This document shows, piece by piece, positions 11,239 through 22,300 of a stretch of 64,000 nucleotides of DNA; the first letter of the stretch is position 1; each line of letters opens with the position of its first letter. A model generated the notes under the pieces. It searched no databases. It worked only from the letters and a program-made list of their open reading frames with translations, and had not been told where the DNA came from. A program made the position numbers and the translations under genes. The stretch comes from Selaginella moellendorffii (taxonomy: Eukaryota > Streptophyta > Lycopodiopsida > Selaginellales > Selaginellaceae), in the NCBI RefSeq assembly GCF_000143415.4, contig NW_003314333.1:1-64000 (forward strand). Direction: 5' to 3'.

Positions 11239-12122
11239 TGGTTGTAGTGCAATTATACCAAATGTGACTTTGAGGCTTCTCCCCCTTGTCTCATACTTCC
11301 TTATATTTCATAGATTCCTCTCACTTCTATACTTTTTTGTCCCTCTACTTGAAGCGGTTGAAGTGCGTATTTGGGTTCAAGAACATAACTTATCTTGGGT
11401 ACCATATTTCTCGTGAGGGTTTGTAAGTTAATCCTAACAAACTTGTGGCTATTTTAAAGTTCCCTACTCTAAAGTGTTTGAATGATGTGCAACACTTCCT
11501 GGGCAAGGTGTAATATCTCAGTCATTTTGTGGATCATATTTTTTATTGCACTACACCATTGCGAGCATTGTTGAAGTCATTAATATCATCTTTCATTTGG
11601 TCTCCAGATTATGAGTGGGAATTTATGGATCTCAAAAAGCTATTGATGACTTCTCTAGTTTTAGCATATCTTGACCACACTCGACCTTTCATTTTGTGTG
11701 TGGATGCTTTTCATATTGGTCTTTAAGGAGTGTTGATGCAAGAGAGCCCGAATGTGCCTGGTTAGTGCCATTTCATTGCATATATAAGCCATACATTATA
11801 ACTAACGACGGTGAACTACTCCACGACAAAGAAAGAGTGTTTAGTAGCAGTCTAGAGTTTTGAGAAACTTCATGCATATTTACATGGTTCTCAAAACGTT
11901 ACTAGAAGGTGATCATGCTGCCATTACTTCATTATTAAAGAGGAAGAACCTGGTTAGTCATACTGTTTAGTGGGCCTTGAAGTTTCAGATATATGATTTT
12001 AGTGTTATTCATCCCCCGGGAAGTTCTATGGTTGATGCTAATACCCTTTCTCAAGATCTTCTTCCTTCTTCACTCTCTTCTTATGATTCTAACAAGCATA
12101 TTGTTCCAACATTTGTGGATTT

Positions 12123-12410
12123 ATGCTTTATTTCGTTAAAGTGGGACTTATTCAGTAAAGTGGGACATTAATTAGCATGTGTCCACATGCTATTTCCTAG
12201 TACTTAATTAATATTTATTAATATTTCTATCAGTTTTTTAATTTATTTTTTTATATTTCACAATATTATAACACAAAATCATATGAAAAGTTTTTAATTT
12301 ATAAATTATAAAGTTAAAACTTCAATTTTTTATTGTTGTTATAAAAATGGCATGTGGCCACACACTATAAGTGGGATAATGAAAAGTCCCACTTTAACGA
12401 AATAAAGCAT
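12123..12410. mobile_element. MITE with 27-bp terminal inverted repeats
   Basis: ATGCTTTATTTCGTTAAAGT at 12123 and its exact inverse ending at 12410. The full perfect arms are 12123-12149 and 12384-12410. The interior is very AT-rich without an ORF, with a weaker inner inverted pair (gcatgtgtccacatgc, atggcatgtggccac). ATTT flanks both sides, a possible 4-bp target duplication. Inserted in the gypsy relic. Confidence 0.85.
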
Positions 12411-12429
12411 ATTTTCTAGACAAGGATTC

Positions 12430-12664
12430 TATGCCATCGGCGGTTGTGAACATGGTCTCCTGTTCATTATTGGACGAATACAAACATCTTACTCCTGTAA
12501 TACATCTGCCCAAGGATCATGTCCTCATAGAGCTCCAATCCCTCCTCCTTCATCACGAGCTGGAGAGATTCCTTGATAGGGCCATTGTGGCAGCAGCGGC
12601 AATATAGCTGATCCATGGAAATCCTGGCCCTCTTGCCTGCAAATGCACTGCTACTAGCTACCAT
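12430..12664 (-). pseudogene. Plastid-type pyruvate dehydrogenase E1-alpha fragment
   Basis: From ATG 12664 on the minus strand the peptide contains KEEGLELYEDMILG and QMYYRSKMFVFV. In plastid E1-alpha this block reads LYEDM(V)LGR, then a short FEDMCA-like segment, then QMYYRGKMFGFVH; the middle is missing here. The frame then shifts, and SNNEQET (for the conserved YNGQEA) is in another frame near 12440-12470. E1-alpha binds thiamine diphosphate in acetyl-CoA synthesis. This is a single broken exon without neighbours from the gene, so a gene scrap. Confidence 0.6.
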
Positions 12665-12669
12665 ACTGG

Positions 12670-14880
12670 AGATTGCATATAAGAATGTCTGTCAAAGCCA
12701 TAGCAGCATATCAGCCACACTAATAGTAGCAAGTATATTTGCAAAGTTTTGAAAATGCCAAAACATACCTGTAGTTACAAAAAAGAACTTTGAAACTTTT
12801 ATACATAGAAATTCCTCTAAAGCACTGATGTGACTAACAAGGAAACCATAGACACCAAACATGTTTGTATATTGCTGATTTATATCTAAGGGGCAAAGTG
12901 CTGCTCTTTTGAGACAAAAGTAGCTTCCAAGTCTAACTAGTAGATGATAGTGATGCAGTCAAGTGAGTGGTTGGGGCCATTTATTGAGGCCTTATATCAA
13001 GTATAAAATCTTGACTCCATGTTATTCCATTGTCATTACACAATAGGTGAGAGCTCAAGCTACCCCTAGTGCCCTTTTGTTTGCCAAAGTTGTGGCCTAT
13101 TAAGCACCATCTTTGACCATATATTAAAGTATAGGAACTTGGTTAGGGGAATTTCAAGAAAAGGTGTAGCATAGTTGCTATACAATTTTTGTCTTTTATC
13201 ACCAGATTGTAATATTAGTATTAGAGAAGTTAATTGTGATGGTTGACCAAGAGGAACATTAGAATCTTATTATCGATGGTGGTGCCGATAATATTGCCAA
13301 TAGAGTCATAAAGGTTTGGACTATCCATAATGTTGTTCATAAGATGCAAACCCTCAATCAAATTAGCAAGAAATGCAAGAAGGATGCATATTATAACAGT
13401 TACCATATGTGGGTATGTTAAAGCACTCAAAGCTCACTCCAAATAAGACTTTCTTGGTGGATTGACTCAAGATTCCAACCTTTTTTAATGATTGTGGCAT
13501 GAATAAGTGTCTAGCAATTGCAAAGGGTTCCAAAAGTATAGAAAAGAGAGTGAAGATAAAGACCCACTCTTGAAGGAACTCTTTAGAAGTGCTTTTAAAC
13601 TATGTTAAGGTTAGGGCTAGGGGTTAATAGCTTTAGGTGAGTGAGCATATATTTAAGGGGTGTTAGAGAAGAGTAATACCCACTCTCAGAAGAGAAGTTG
13701 ACTACAATACTTTCATCTGAAATAAAATGGTGCCCCACTTGAGTACTATAAGGTTCATTGGTCCTTGCCCCTTCCTAAAGGCTTAAACCTTCCCTTTGAG
13801 ATGGAAGTGGGGAGTTAGGGTACTTATATTGAATATTTAAACTATGGTGTTTCCCTTTGAGGTCTTGAACTATTATATACACCCCAAGATTTAGGATTTA
13901 GAACAAGTTTTGTTATACCTTAAAAACCTCAAGGATTAGTTGGCTAGCCAAAATTTAAGTTTAGTTTAACTCAAAAAAAGGATTGAAAGAGAGTTTAAGA
14001 ATTTGTGAAGAAATGGTTAACACCCTATTACTTGTGTAGTGAGAGTTGGTCTTTTTATAAGTGAAAAATCAAGCTTAATAAACAGAGTTATCTTTAAGCT
14101 TTGAATATGCTTAAATCTCTACACCTCTAATTAAAGAAAAAAATATAAAAAATTAGTGTCTTTGGCAAGATTTCTACCACTAGATTTCTTGAACAAGTTT
14201 GCAATTAATACACAAAAAGCCCTATAACTTCATGCTACCTTGGAATAGGCCCAATCTCATTTCTCATTTGTGCCACTTCTTTAGTGCCAATAGCTGTGTC
14301 ACCACTGCCAAGTGCCCTCTCTTTTCCTGGGTCCAGCCATCCTTATCCCTTACTATTGGACCAAAATCTTCATGATTTCCCAATGGCAAGATTGTGATGG
14401 GGCAAAGGTTACACACTAAATTGAGTGGTAGACCAAGTCCAAGCTATAATGTCATTCCTCCACCATCTTCCTATGCCTATAAGGAAATATTCTATGGCTT
14501 TTGCACATCACTTAGGCATTGAGAGGGCACTTGCTAACTAAAGTGCTTCTTTCTCAGTTGTTACCAGTGTGGGTATGTACTAGCCCTTCCTCAATTTGTT
14601 AAGAGATTTCAGTAGAGTATACAAGAGATAGTGGATACACAAATATTAAGCACTATATTGCTTTAGCACTTGGGTGAGCCAAGCTCCATAGTCCACAACA
14701 ATTGCCTTATCTAGGCATTTGCTGCAAGCAGCAAATCCAACACTTATTTGCTAGGTAGTGGTCCATCTAGAAGGCATTCCAATGTCACTCTTGACACTCT
14801 AGTGAAGGACTAGAGCTTTTCTTACAAGCCAATGTGAAGGATAGGGGAAAACATTCACAATTAGTGTAGTGACAAAAAAT
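12670..14880. other. AT-rich intergenic DNA with a degraded long-LTR piece
   Basis: No gene seen. 13720-14050 is a degenerate relative of the 3' half of the long LTR at 56160-56520. Shared blocks are AATGGTGCCCCACTTGAGTA, GATGGAAGTGGGG and the region before cttgtgtagtgag. The remaining stretches show no ORF over 70 codons and no repeat I can name. Confidence 0.55.
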
Positions 14881-14924
14881 TGTAAAGAATTAAAGAGAAC
14901 AACTTGAGGACAACAATTTGAATT

Positions 14925-15501
14925 TAGATTTCTTAAGAGGTCACCCAACCCAGTATTATTCAAATCCAAAAACACTTAACCCCAAATATCCCAAAACCTT
15001 TAACCAATTGGAAAAGGGAGTGCACTTTTATTCATAGGCCCTTTCCCTTTATATTTGAATTTTATGGATCGTCTCTCAAGTTGTTCCCTTTGGTTGCTTA
15101 CAATCCACTATGCTTTTTTGCAAGTTTATGCCCTCATTAACAAAAGTTGAGAGCCACAACTCTCTTGAGAGCCCCGCTCTCTTGACACCCTACCCCTCGA
15201 ATCAAGCTCAGTCAGAGCAAAATGGATTTGTCAAATGTCAATCAATATATGGTGCAATTTCCTTATCCAACTAACAAAGTCAGATTAGAGACCCTCTTTA
15301 ATACCAAATGTAAGTTCCTGAATTTAGACTTCCCGAGAGGCCATCTAACATAGTATTATTTAAACCGAAGGACATTTAACCCAAATATCTCAAGACCTTT
15401 AACCGATTGGAAAAGGGGGTGTATTCTTATTCATAGGCATTTTCCTTCTATATTTGAACTCTATAAATTATCTTTCAAATTGTTCTTTTTGGTTGCTTAT
15501 A
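14925..15501 (-). mobile_element. TRIM element, minus strand, degraded
   Basis: Reverse-complemented LTRs at about 14915-15102 and 15309-15501 with the same 200-bp interior as the 3129 element. The primer-site region reads TAATACCAAA, the inverse of TTTGGTATTA. A 28-base plus-strand LTR start (14881-14908) abuts it on the left, so two copies are joined head to head. Confidence 0.75.
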
Positions 15502-15773
15502 TGGGATTTAAATATAAAGGAAAAATACCTATGAATAAAATTTAGTTAAGGGTATTGAAATACTTGGGGTTAAGTGTCCTTGGGTTTAAATAGTATTGGG
15601 TTGGATGATATTTCGGGAAGTCCAAACTTATAAGTTTACATTTGGTATTAGAGAAGGTCTCAAGTTTGACTCTATTGGTTGGCTAGGGGAATCGCACCAT
15701 ATGTTGATTGACATTTAGCAGTTCCAGTTTGGGTGACCTCTTGAGAAGTCCAAACTCAATCTTAAGAGCTTAC
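15502..15773 (+). mobile_element. TRIM fragment, plus strand
   Basis: LTR 3' part (15502-15627), primer site (TTTGGTATTAGAGAAGG near 15628), part of the interior, then a jump to an LTR end (about 15730-15773, GAGCTTACA). This is an internally deleted copy next to the inverted copy at 14925-15501. Confidence 0.7.
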
Positions 15774-16194
15774 ATAAATGCTTTTGTGGGGCAATTGCTA
15801 AGGGCTTTGACTTTTAAGGCCCACTTAGTCAAGCTCCACTACAAGAAATAGTGGATGAAGAAATCTCAACATCAACATCAACATGAATTGCTACTTCAAA
15901 TAAATGATCTTTGAAAAAAAATTAATCTCTTTAGGATTTCCTAGAGAAAACAAGAAAATGCCAGCATCACGAGATTGTGAGACATGAATTTCTAAGCCCC
16001 AAAATAGAGCCAAAAGAGTGCTATATGGTAGTGGTTGAAGAAGTCCAACAAACATAATATGTTTGGACTAAAATCTTTAACTTGGAAAGTTGAGAGCAGG
16101 AGTGAAACTCTGAAAAAAATGCTTAAGGAATGAACATGAAGCAATCAATGAATAAGTCTTTAAAAAGGGACACAAGAAGGACTAACACATGGAA

Positions 16195-16380
16195 GTGTTG
16201 AGATCAAGTCTAAAAAGGAATCTGAGATAGAGTCCAAGAAAGAGTCCGAGATAGAATCCGAGGAGTCTGAGATGGAGTTCGAAGAGTCCGGGAAGGAATC
16301 TAAGACAGGGACCAAGACCAAGACCAAGACTGAGACTAGAGCCAAGACCGGGCCCAAGTCCAAGTCTGAGTCCAAGGGTG
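16195..16380 (+). repeat. GAGTCCGAGATA minisatellite, array 1
   Basis: About 12-bp units with GAGTCYRAGA and GAGTTCGA variants, passing into 6-bp AAGACC/GAGACC units. No stops in several frames, giving shadow ORFs of SDSISDS or LGLGLG type. I do not regard these as genes. Confidence 0.8.
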
Positions 16381-16664
16381 AAAGGCCAACGCAATCATCT
16401 CCTAGACCCTAGGGGGTTTGGTGAGCTGCAAAAGTATAGTGTGAGACATAAATCCCTAAGCCCCAAAGTGGAGCCGAAAGGGTGCCACATGGTAGTGGCC
16501 AAAGCAAAAGCCAAATGAGCGTAATACTTTTGGACTAAAAGCTCCGACTTGAAGAGTCGAGAGTGGGAGTGGAACTCCTGTCGGAGTGCTCAAGGAATGA
16601 ACATGAAGTGAGCAATAAAAGAGTCTCTAGAAAAGGGACACAAAAGGACCATTACATGACACGT

Positions 16665-17155
16665 GGTGGAGTCCGAGATGGAGTTTGAAATGGAGTCCAA
16701 GATGGAGTTCGAGATGGACCGAGATGGAGTCCAAGATGGACTGAGATGGAGTTTGAGATGGACCTGAGATGGAGTTTGAGATAGACCCGAGATGGAATCC
16801 GAGATGAACCTGAGATAGAATCCAAGATGGAGTCCGAGATGGACCGAGACGGAGTCTGAGGTGGAGTTCAAGATGGACCCGAGATGGAATCCAAGATGGA
16901 GTCCGAGAAGGACCTGAGATGGAGTCCAAGGTCGAGACCGAGACCGAGACTAGGACTAAGACCAAGACTGAGACTAGGACCATGACCGAGATTGAGACTA
17001 GGACCGAGACCGAGACCGGGACCGAGGCCGAGACCAAGGCCGAGCCCGAGACCAAGGCCGAGCCCGAGACCAAGGCCGAGGTTGAGACCAAGCTCGAGCT
17101 CAAGACCGAGCCCAAGCCCGAGACTAAGCCCAAGCCTGAGTCCGAGTCCAAGGGT
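16665..17155 (+). repeat. GAGTCCGAGATGGA minisatellite, array 2
   Basis: The first part (16665-16930) is 12-15-bp units on GAGTCCGAGATGGA. The second (16930-17155) is 6-bp units GAGACC, AAGACC and GAGCCC. The long open frames here, on both strands, result from stop-free repeats. Confidence 0.85.
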
Positions 17156-17945
17156 GAAAGCCCAAAGTGTTCGTCTCCCAAACCCTGGGCGGTTTGGTGA
17201 GCTCCAAAAGTATAGTAGGGGGAGGACTCTAGTGGAGCCAATTTCACTAGGAAAGGCCAGTTTGGCCCAGGAAGGCTGTGCCCAAGTGTTGGGTGATGAG
17301 ATAACCACTGGGAAGTCCAAGGCTAGAGTGAATATGAATTGACAAGCGGGGTAGCTTAGTGAAGTGTTCAAGAGCCGGCTTTAGTTCCCCTAGGAGATCA
17401 AATGGCCGATGCTCCCAGTTCAAGTGTGGGTGGCACTACCTACTTGGATACTTGGCATGGCTCAATAGAACCTCGCTCTAAGCCCATGGCTAAAGCACCA
17501 AAATGCGGAAGGTGGGGAGAGTACCCATAAAGCTCACATAATGCCACAGTGTTCCAAAATGTTGTCCCAAAGTCCCAGACTGTGAAAAGGAAGAAGAGCA
17601 ATCCTTTAGTGCAGTGACTAAGGATATGGTCATATGGTGAGGAAGTCCCAAAGGATAATGGGACTTAGAGGTCGGGCCTGTGAGCCTTGTTCCAGTGGCA
17701 ATGTTGACGAACATAGCCATGGACAGAAAGGGACTTGGTGGGGACTGAAAAAGGGATATTGGGGAAGGTTGTTCCCCATGTTTGTGGACATCCTAAGGAT
17801 GCTAAGGAATGGATCTAGGATGACCACTCATGGACGGATGGCCTAGTTTTGAAGAGATAGGATTGTGATCCATATGGTATTGGACCACCAGTGCGGCAAA
17901 GGTGATGGGGCATGGCTTTAGTGTAATGGGCTGATATGCCCATGG

Positions 17946-18280
17946 TGTCAGGAATCCCCCAATTCTTGCCACATTCTTGACTCTCGCCGGATTCCTGACC
18001 TGCAGACCACATTCCTGACTCTCGAGACACTTCCCGATTCCTGAGTCTCGAGCCACATTCCTGATGATGATGTGGCGCCTCCTCAACCTCAACTATATTT
18101 AGGCCGTCCTCGATCCAAGAGTGGTGGAGCTTCATCAACCTATAGTATATATAGGTTAGCCTTGTTCCATTTCTCCACAATCTGAATCAACGCCAGTCTA
18201 AGGCTTCTTCTTTGTTTTCACTAGCTTTTTCTCTTTGTCTTTAGCATTTTCCAGCCTTGATCTTGTTGGGGGTCTTGACA
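17946..18280 (+). repeat. 5' LTR of the Ty3/gypsy element
   Basis: 335 bp, TG...CA. Contains a single 26-bp CTCGAGACACTTCC unit where the 3' LTR has three. A TATA box lies at 18146-18153 and the presumed transcription start is near 18175. Confidence 0.92.
18146..18153 (+). promoter_or_regulatory. TATA box of the Ty3/gypsy LTR promoter
   Basis: TATATATA in the LTR. A start 25-30 bases downstream falls at about 18172-18176, which is the beginning of the CCACAATCTGAATCAA block complementary to the primer site. The same box is in the 3' LTR near 23344. Confidence 0.6.
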
Positions 18281-18282
18281 GT

Positions 18283-18298
18283 TTGATTCAGATTGTGG
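18283..18298 (+). promoter_or_regulatory. Probable self-priming primer binding site
   Basis: TTGATTCAGATTGTGG starts two bases after the 5' LTR and is the exact 16-base reverse complement of CCACAATCTGAATCAA inside the LTR (18175-18190). It does not resemble the initiator-tRNA site TGGTATCAGAGC. In Tf1-type elements the RNA 5' end folds back on such a site to prime minus-strand synthesis. Here the paired block would sit at the RNA 5' end, given the TATA box. Confidence 0.7.
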
Positions 18299-18377
18299 TT
18301 TTTGCTTTTCTTTTAGCTCGTTTTGATTATTTGATTGCCTTTGTCTTTTTCCCCCTTTCTTTTCTTTCTTCTTGCCA

Positions 18378-19349
18378 ATGGAGTCTCCAAGCCATCTTGA
18401 TTTCTTTGCTGAAGTCCTTGCAAAAATCCAATCTGAGAATACCGAGCTGAAGGCGACCCTTCTTCGCATGCAGCAGGAGCTTGCTTCACTTTCGGCTCAA
18501 GGATCCAGCAAAGTTCCTGAACCGAAGGTGAGTTTCCCGGCAAAATTTTCAGGCAAGCGTTCGGAGCTTCGTGGATTTTTGAACCAAATGGAGCTGATCT
18601 TTGCACTTCAACATCGGCGGTACCCCACTCCCGAGTCTCAAATCGGCGCGATTGGGACGTTGCTTGAGGGTGCAGCTTTGTCATGGTTTTCTCCTCTTCT
18701 GGAGAAGAGCATGAAAGGGGTCGTGGTTCCGGAGCTAATGGATCTTCAATTGTTCAAAGAGAAGCTCGAAGCATGTTTTGGCGAGATGGATCGGGTTCGG
18801 GCTGCTACCACAAAGATGAGACGTCTCTCTCAGGGGTCTCGTCCTGCCTCGATCTACGCTGCAGAGTTCCAACTCCTTGCCTTGGACACTCAGTGGGATG
18901 AGCGGGCCCTGATTGACCAATTTTGTTTCGGCCTCAACAACGGTGTCAAGGATTTGTTGCTCACCATGGAGGATCCCAAGGACCTGTTGGATGCTATCAA
19001 CAAAGCAGTTCGATGTGACAATCGTCTCTTTGAACGTCGTCAGGAAAGTCGCCACGCCGCTGTTTTTCTGTCCCAAACTCAGGAATCCCAGCTTGAGTCT
19101 TCGGGGCATACTCCTGAACCTACTGCTCTGGTTCCGATGGATATTTCTGGTACTCCCCGACTCATTAGAGGGAAGTTGAGTCCTGCTGAGAAGCAACGTC
19201 GAATATCTCATAATCTTTGCCTCTATTGTGCTGATCCTAATCACAAAGCAGCTGTATGTCCCAAGAAGCCTCCTCGACTGCTCGAGTTCACTCTGCCTCA
19301 AAGTCCACCTCTATTGCAGTCGGGAAACGACCCTGTCCAAACAGAGTAG
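18378..19349 (+). CDS. gag: Ty3/gypsy Gag (capsid and zinc knuckle)
   Basis: Intact frame of 323 codons from ATG 18378, the first in-frame ATG after the leader. It has an N-terminal coiled-coil-like start (LAKIQSENTELKATLLRMQQ), then the capsid core with KFSGKRSELRGFLNQMELIF, a GAALSWFSPLL motif and a FCFGLNNGVKDLLL segment. These are usual for chromovirus Gag, which forms the particle shell. A CCHC knuckle (CLYCADPNHKAAVC) near residues 278-291 would bind element RNA. Pol begins in the -1 frame within the last 94 bases. Confidence 0.92.
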   Translation: MESPSHLDFFAEVLAKIQSENTELKATLLRMQQELASLSAQGSSKVPEPKVSFPAKFSGKRSELRGFLNQMELIFALQHRRYPTPESQIGAIGTLLEGAALSWFSPLLEKSMKGVVVPELMDLQLFKEKLEACFGEMDRVRAATTKMRRLSQGSRPASIYAAEFQLLALDTQWDERALIDQFCFGLNNGVKDLLLTMEDPKDLLDAINKAVRCDNRLFERRQESRHAAVFLSQTQESQLESSGHTPEPTALVPMDISGTPRLIRGKLSPAEKQRRISHNLCLYCADPNHKAAVCPKKPPRLLEFTLPQSPPLLQSGNDPVQTE

Positions 19350-22300
19350 GAGCTGTCTATTTGGACTCCCCGAATAAAAATCACTTTTCTTCTTTATCAA
19401 GCTCCTCACCACCTTTCATCAAAGCCACCACCAATTCCCGCAACTTCCGCGTCCCATGTCTCCTTTCTTTCACCGGACAATCAGGACTCAAGGCTATGGC
19501 GTTATTGGACTCGGGTGCAACTTCCTGCTTCATGGACACGGCCTTTGCTGCCCGACATCACGTTCCTCTTTCTCCTACCATACGGGATTTGAGGGTTGAA
19601 GGCATCGGCGGGCATTTTGTGTCTCCATCTTCTGGACTTAGGGAAACGTTGCCAGTTCGAGTACACATCGGGTCCACCGTCACCGATATTGCCTTCAACA
19701 TCATCAACAGCAAGTCCTCCTCTGTGGTGCATGGTCTTCCTTGGTTCCAACTACATCAGCCTCAAATCTGTTGGAAGGAATTACAGCTCATCTCTCCCAT
19801 GGCTTCCCCTACTGTTCATCGAGTCCGAATCAGGAAAAGTTCCCTAAACTCAAATTGGGGTTCTATTCCTGACTCTATAAAGTTTTCACCCTCTTCTTTT
19901 TCCTCTCTTCCATCTTACATTGGACCGTATCCTCATCTCATCATTCCATTTAGTCGTACGCCTCCTCCTATCTCCACAATCACTATGAAAGAACTCCTTC
20001 ATGAAGAACCTCTTTTTCTTTTTGCTTTGCATGTTTTTCTTGTCAGTCTTCCTGAGAAGTATCATGATTTTGGGGATGTGTTTGACAAGAAAAAAGCTAG
20101 TGTACTGCCTGTTCATCGGCCTTATGATTGTCCCATTGATTTACAAGAAGGAGCGTCACCTCCGTGGGGGCCTATCTACGGGTTATCCCCGTCCGAGCTT
20201 AAGGCCCTCAAAGAGTACGTGGATGAGAACCTTGCCTCGGGCTACATTCAGCATTCGCAGTCCCCGGCTGGAGCGCCTGTCTTCTTTGTCAAGAAGAAGG
20301 ATGGGAGCTTGCGGCTAGTCATCGACTACCGAGGTTTGAACAAGGTGACTGTTCGGAACCGTTATCCGCTGCCCTTGATCTCGGACCTGTTGGAACGTCT
20401 CGGCGGTGCTCGCTTCTTCACCAAGATCGACCTCCGTGGAGCATACAACCTGATCCGGATCCGGCCTGGTGATGAATGGAAGACTGTGTTCCGAACCCGC
20501 TATGGCCACTTCGAGTACACTGTCATGCCATTTGGCTTGACAAATGCTCCAGCAGTTTTCCAACACATGGCAAACGACGTCTTTCGGGAGTTTCTTGATC
20601 AGATGGTGATCGTCTACCTCGATGACATCCTCATCTACTCAAAAACTCAAGAGGAGCATGACAAACATGTACGCAAGGTGCTAGCGAAGCTGCGAGAACA
20701 TAGCCTATACGTGAAGCTTGAGAAATGTTCCTTTGATCAGCAGTCTGTGGAGTTCCTTGGGTACATTGTCACTCCTGAGGGTATCACGATGGATCCTGCC
20801 AAAGTCAAGACTATTCTCTAATGGGAGCCTCCACAATCAATGTCGGACGTTCAGGTTTTCCTTGGCTTCGCCAACTTCTACCGCAAATTCATTGATCACT
20901 ACTCTGACATTGTCCTTCCTCTCACACATCTCACTTGCAAGGATGTTCCCTTCTCTTGGTCTGCTGCTGCCCAGCAGGCCTTCGACACACTTAAGGCGGC
21001 CTTCAGTTCTGCTCCTGTCTTGATCCATGCTGATTCCTCACAACCTTTATTCATCGAGGCTGATGCCTCCGACTTTGCCATTGGTGCTGTGTTGTCTCAA
21101 CTCGGAGCGGATCACGAACTTCATCCGGTCGCTTTCCATTCTCGGAAATTCCAGCCTGCGGAGATCAATTACGAAATCCACGACAAGGAGCTCCTTGCCA
21201 TCGTGGATTCCTTTGGAGAGTGGCGCCGTTTCTTGGAGGGGGCGAGCCATCAAACAACAGTCTAGATGGATCACAAAAATCTCGAGTACTTTGCCACTTC
21301 CCGAGTTTTAAGCCGTCGTCAAGCAAGGTGGGCACAATTCCTAAGTCGGTTTGACTTTGTTATCAAGTACAGACCTGGAAAGTTTCAAGACCTTTCTGAT
21401 GCTCTTTCAAGGCGCTCCTATCTCAGTCTCAGGCCTGGTAATCCTGCCTTCGATCAACAGGATCAAGTTATCCTCGGTCCTGATTGGCTTCAAGTTATGG
21501 CAATTTCCCTAGCCCCTCAGGACTCCTCCTTGATGGATGCAATCAGAAACGATCTTCAATCCGATGATCTCGCTAGCGACATTTTCCCCCATCTTCAGGC
21601 TGGACACCCAGTGACTCCCGACTGCCGGCGATTTGACGAGTTCGAGTTCTTAGATGGTTTATTGTACCGTGGGAAGCAGCTTTACGTTCCTGAAGGTGAT
21701 GCTCGAAGGTTGGTCCTGATGGCGTGCCACGATAGCCTGACTGCTGGTCACTTCGGCATTGTGAAAACCTATGAGCTAGTTGCACGGGACTTTTGGTGGC
21801 CTCACATGGACGACTACATCAAAGCTTTTGTTACCTCCTGTGACACTTGTGCCCGGAATAAGGTACCTCGCCACCTTCCTTCAGGTTTGCTTTGTTCCCT
21901 TCCGGTCCCTTCAGGTCCTTGGGAATCTATCTCCATGGATTTCTTGAGTGATCTTCCGAGTTCTAGAGGCTTCAACAGCATTTTAGTCATGGTGGATCGC
22001 TTCACAAAGATGGCACACTTCTTGCCATGTACCAAGGAGTTTTCGGGCGAGGAAATGGCAAAACTGGTATTCAGGGAAATTTTCCGACTTCATGGGATTC
22101 CTACAGATGTGGTTTCGGATCGAGGGCCTCAGTTCATCTCTCATTTCTGGCAACGGTTTTTGCAGCTGCTTGGAGTGAAGGCCAACCTCTCTTCGGCATA
22201 TCATCCTCAAACTGATGGGCAGTCCGAGCGAACGATTCAGACGTTGGAACAATTCTTGAGGTGCTTCATCAACTATCATCAGGATAACTGGTTCGATATC

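Larger units (their letters stand above)
9810..12430 (+). mobile_element. Decayed Ty3/gypsy internal region
   Basis: Pieces in the right order for gag-pol. A gag core in broken frames near 9860-10015 (FFRGNLKDDVYH, LQGMALQWYNGL). A zinc-knuckle remnant near 10490-10545 (VGHTYRHC). An RT thumb/RNase H region near 11340-12110 (DHIFYCTTPLRALLKSL, then YSTTKKECLVAV and an IHPPGSSMVDA segment). Stops throughout; no LTRs found. The mini-telomeric CCCTAAACCCTAAACC at 10051-10068 lies inside it. Interrupted by a solo TRIM LTR (11045) and a MITE (12123). Confidence 0.7.
15975..17940 (+). mobile_element. Long-LTR family copy with minisatellites, 5' piece
   Basis: Two successive units, each with a leader (gagacatraatycctaagccc and onward), a GAGTCC-type minisatellite and a GGGTGAAAG...CAAAAGTATAGT segment (15975-16440 and 16441-17215). 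Then comes the unique LTR body to 17940. The body resumes at 23484 after the Ty3 element and ends TTGCTTACA at 23683. The same body occurs at 29914-31540 (minus) and 55507-56654. Confidence 0.7.

Noticed and set aside
16160-17371. Long open frames of LGLGLG, VSVSVL, TETKTE or SDSISDS composition on both strands
   Set aside because: They are stop-free shadows of the GAGTCC/GAGACC minisatellite in the LTR, open in several frames at once.
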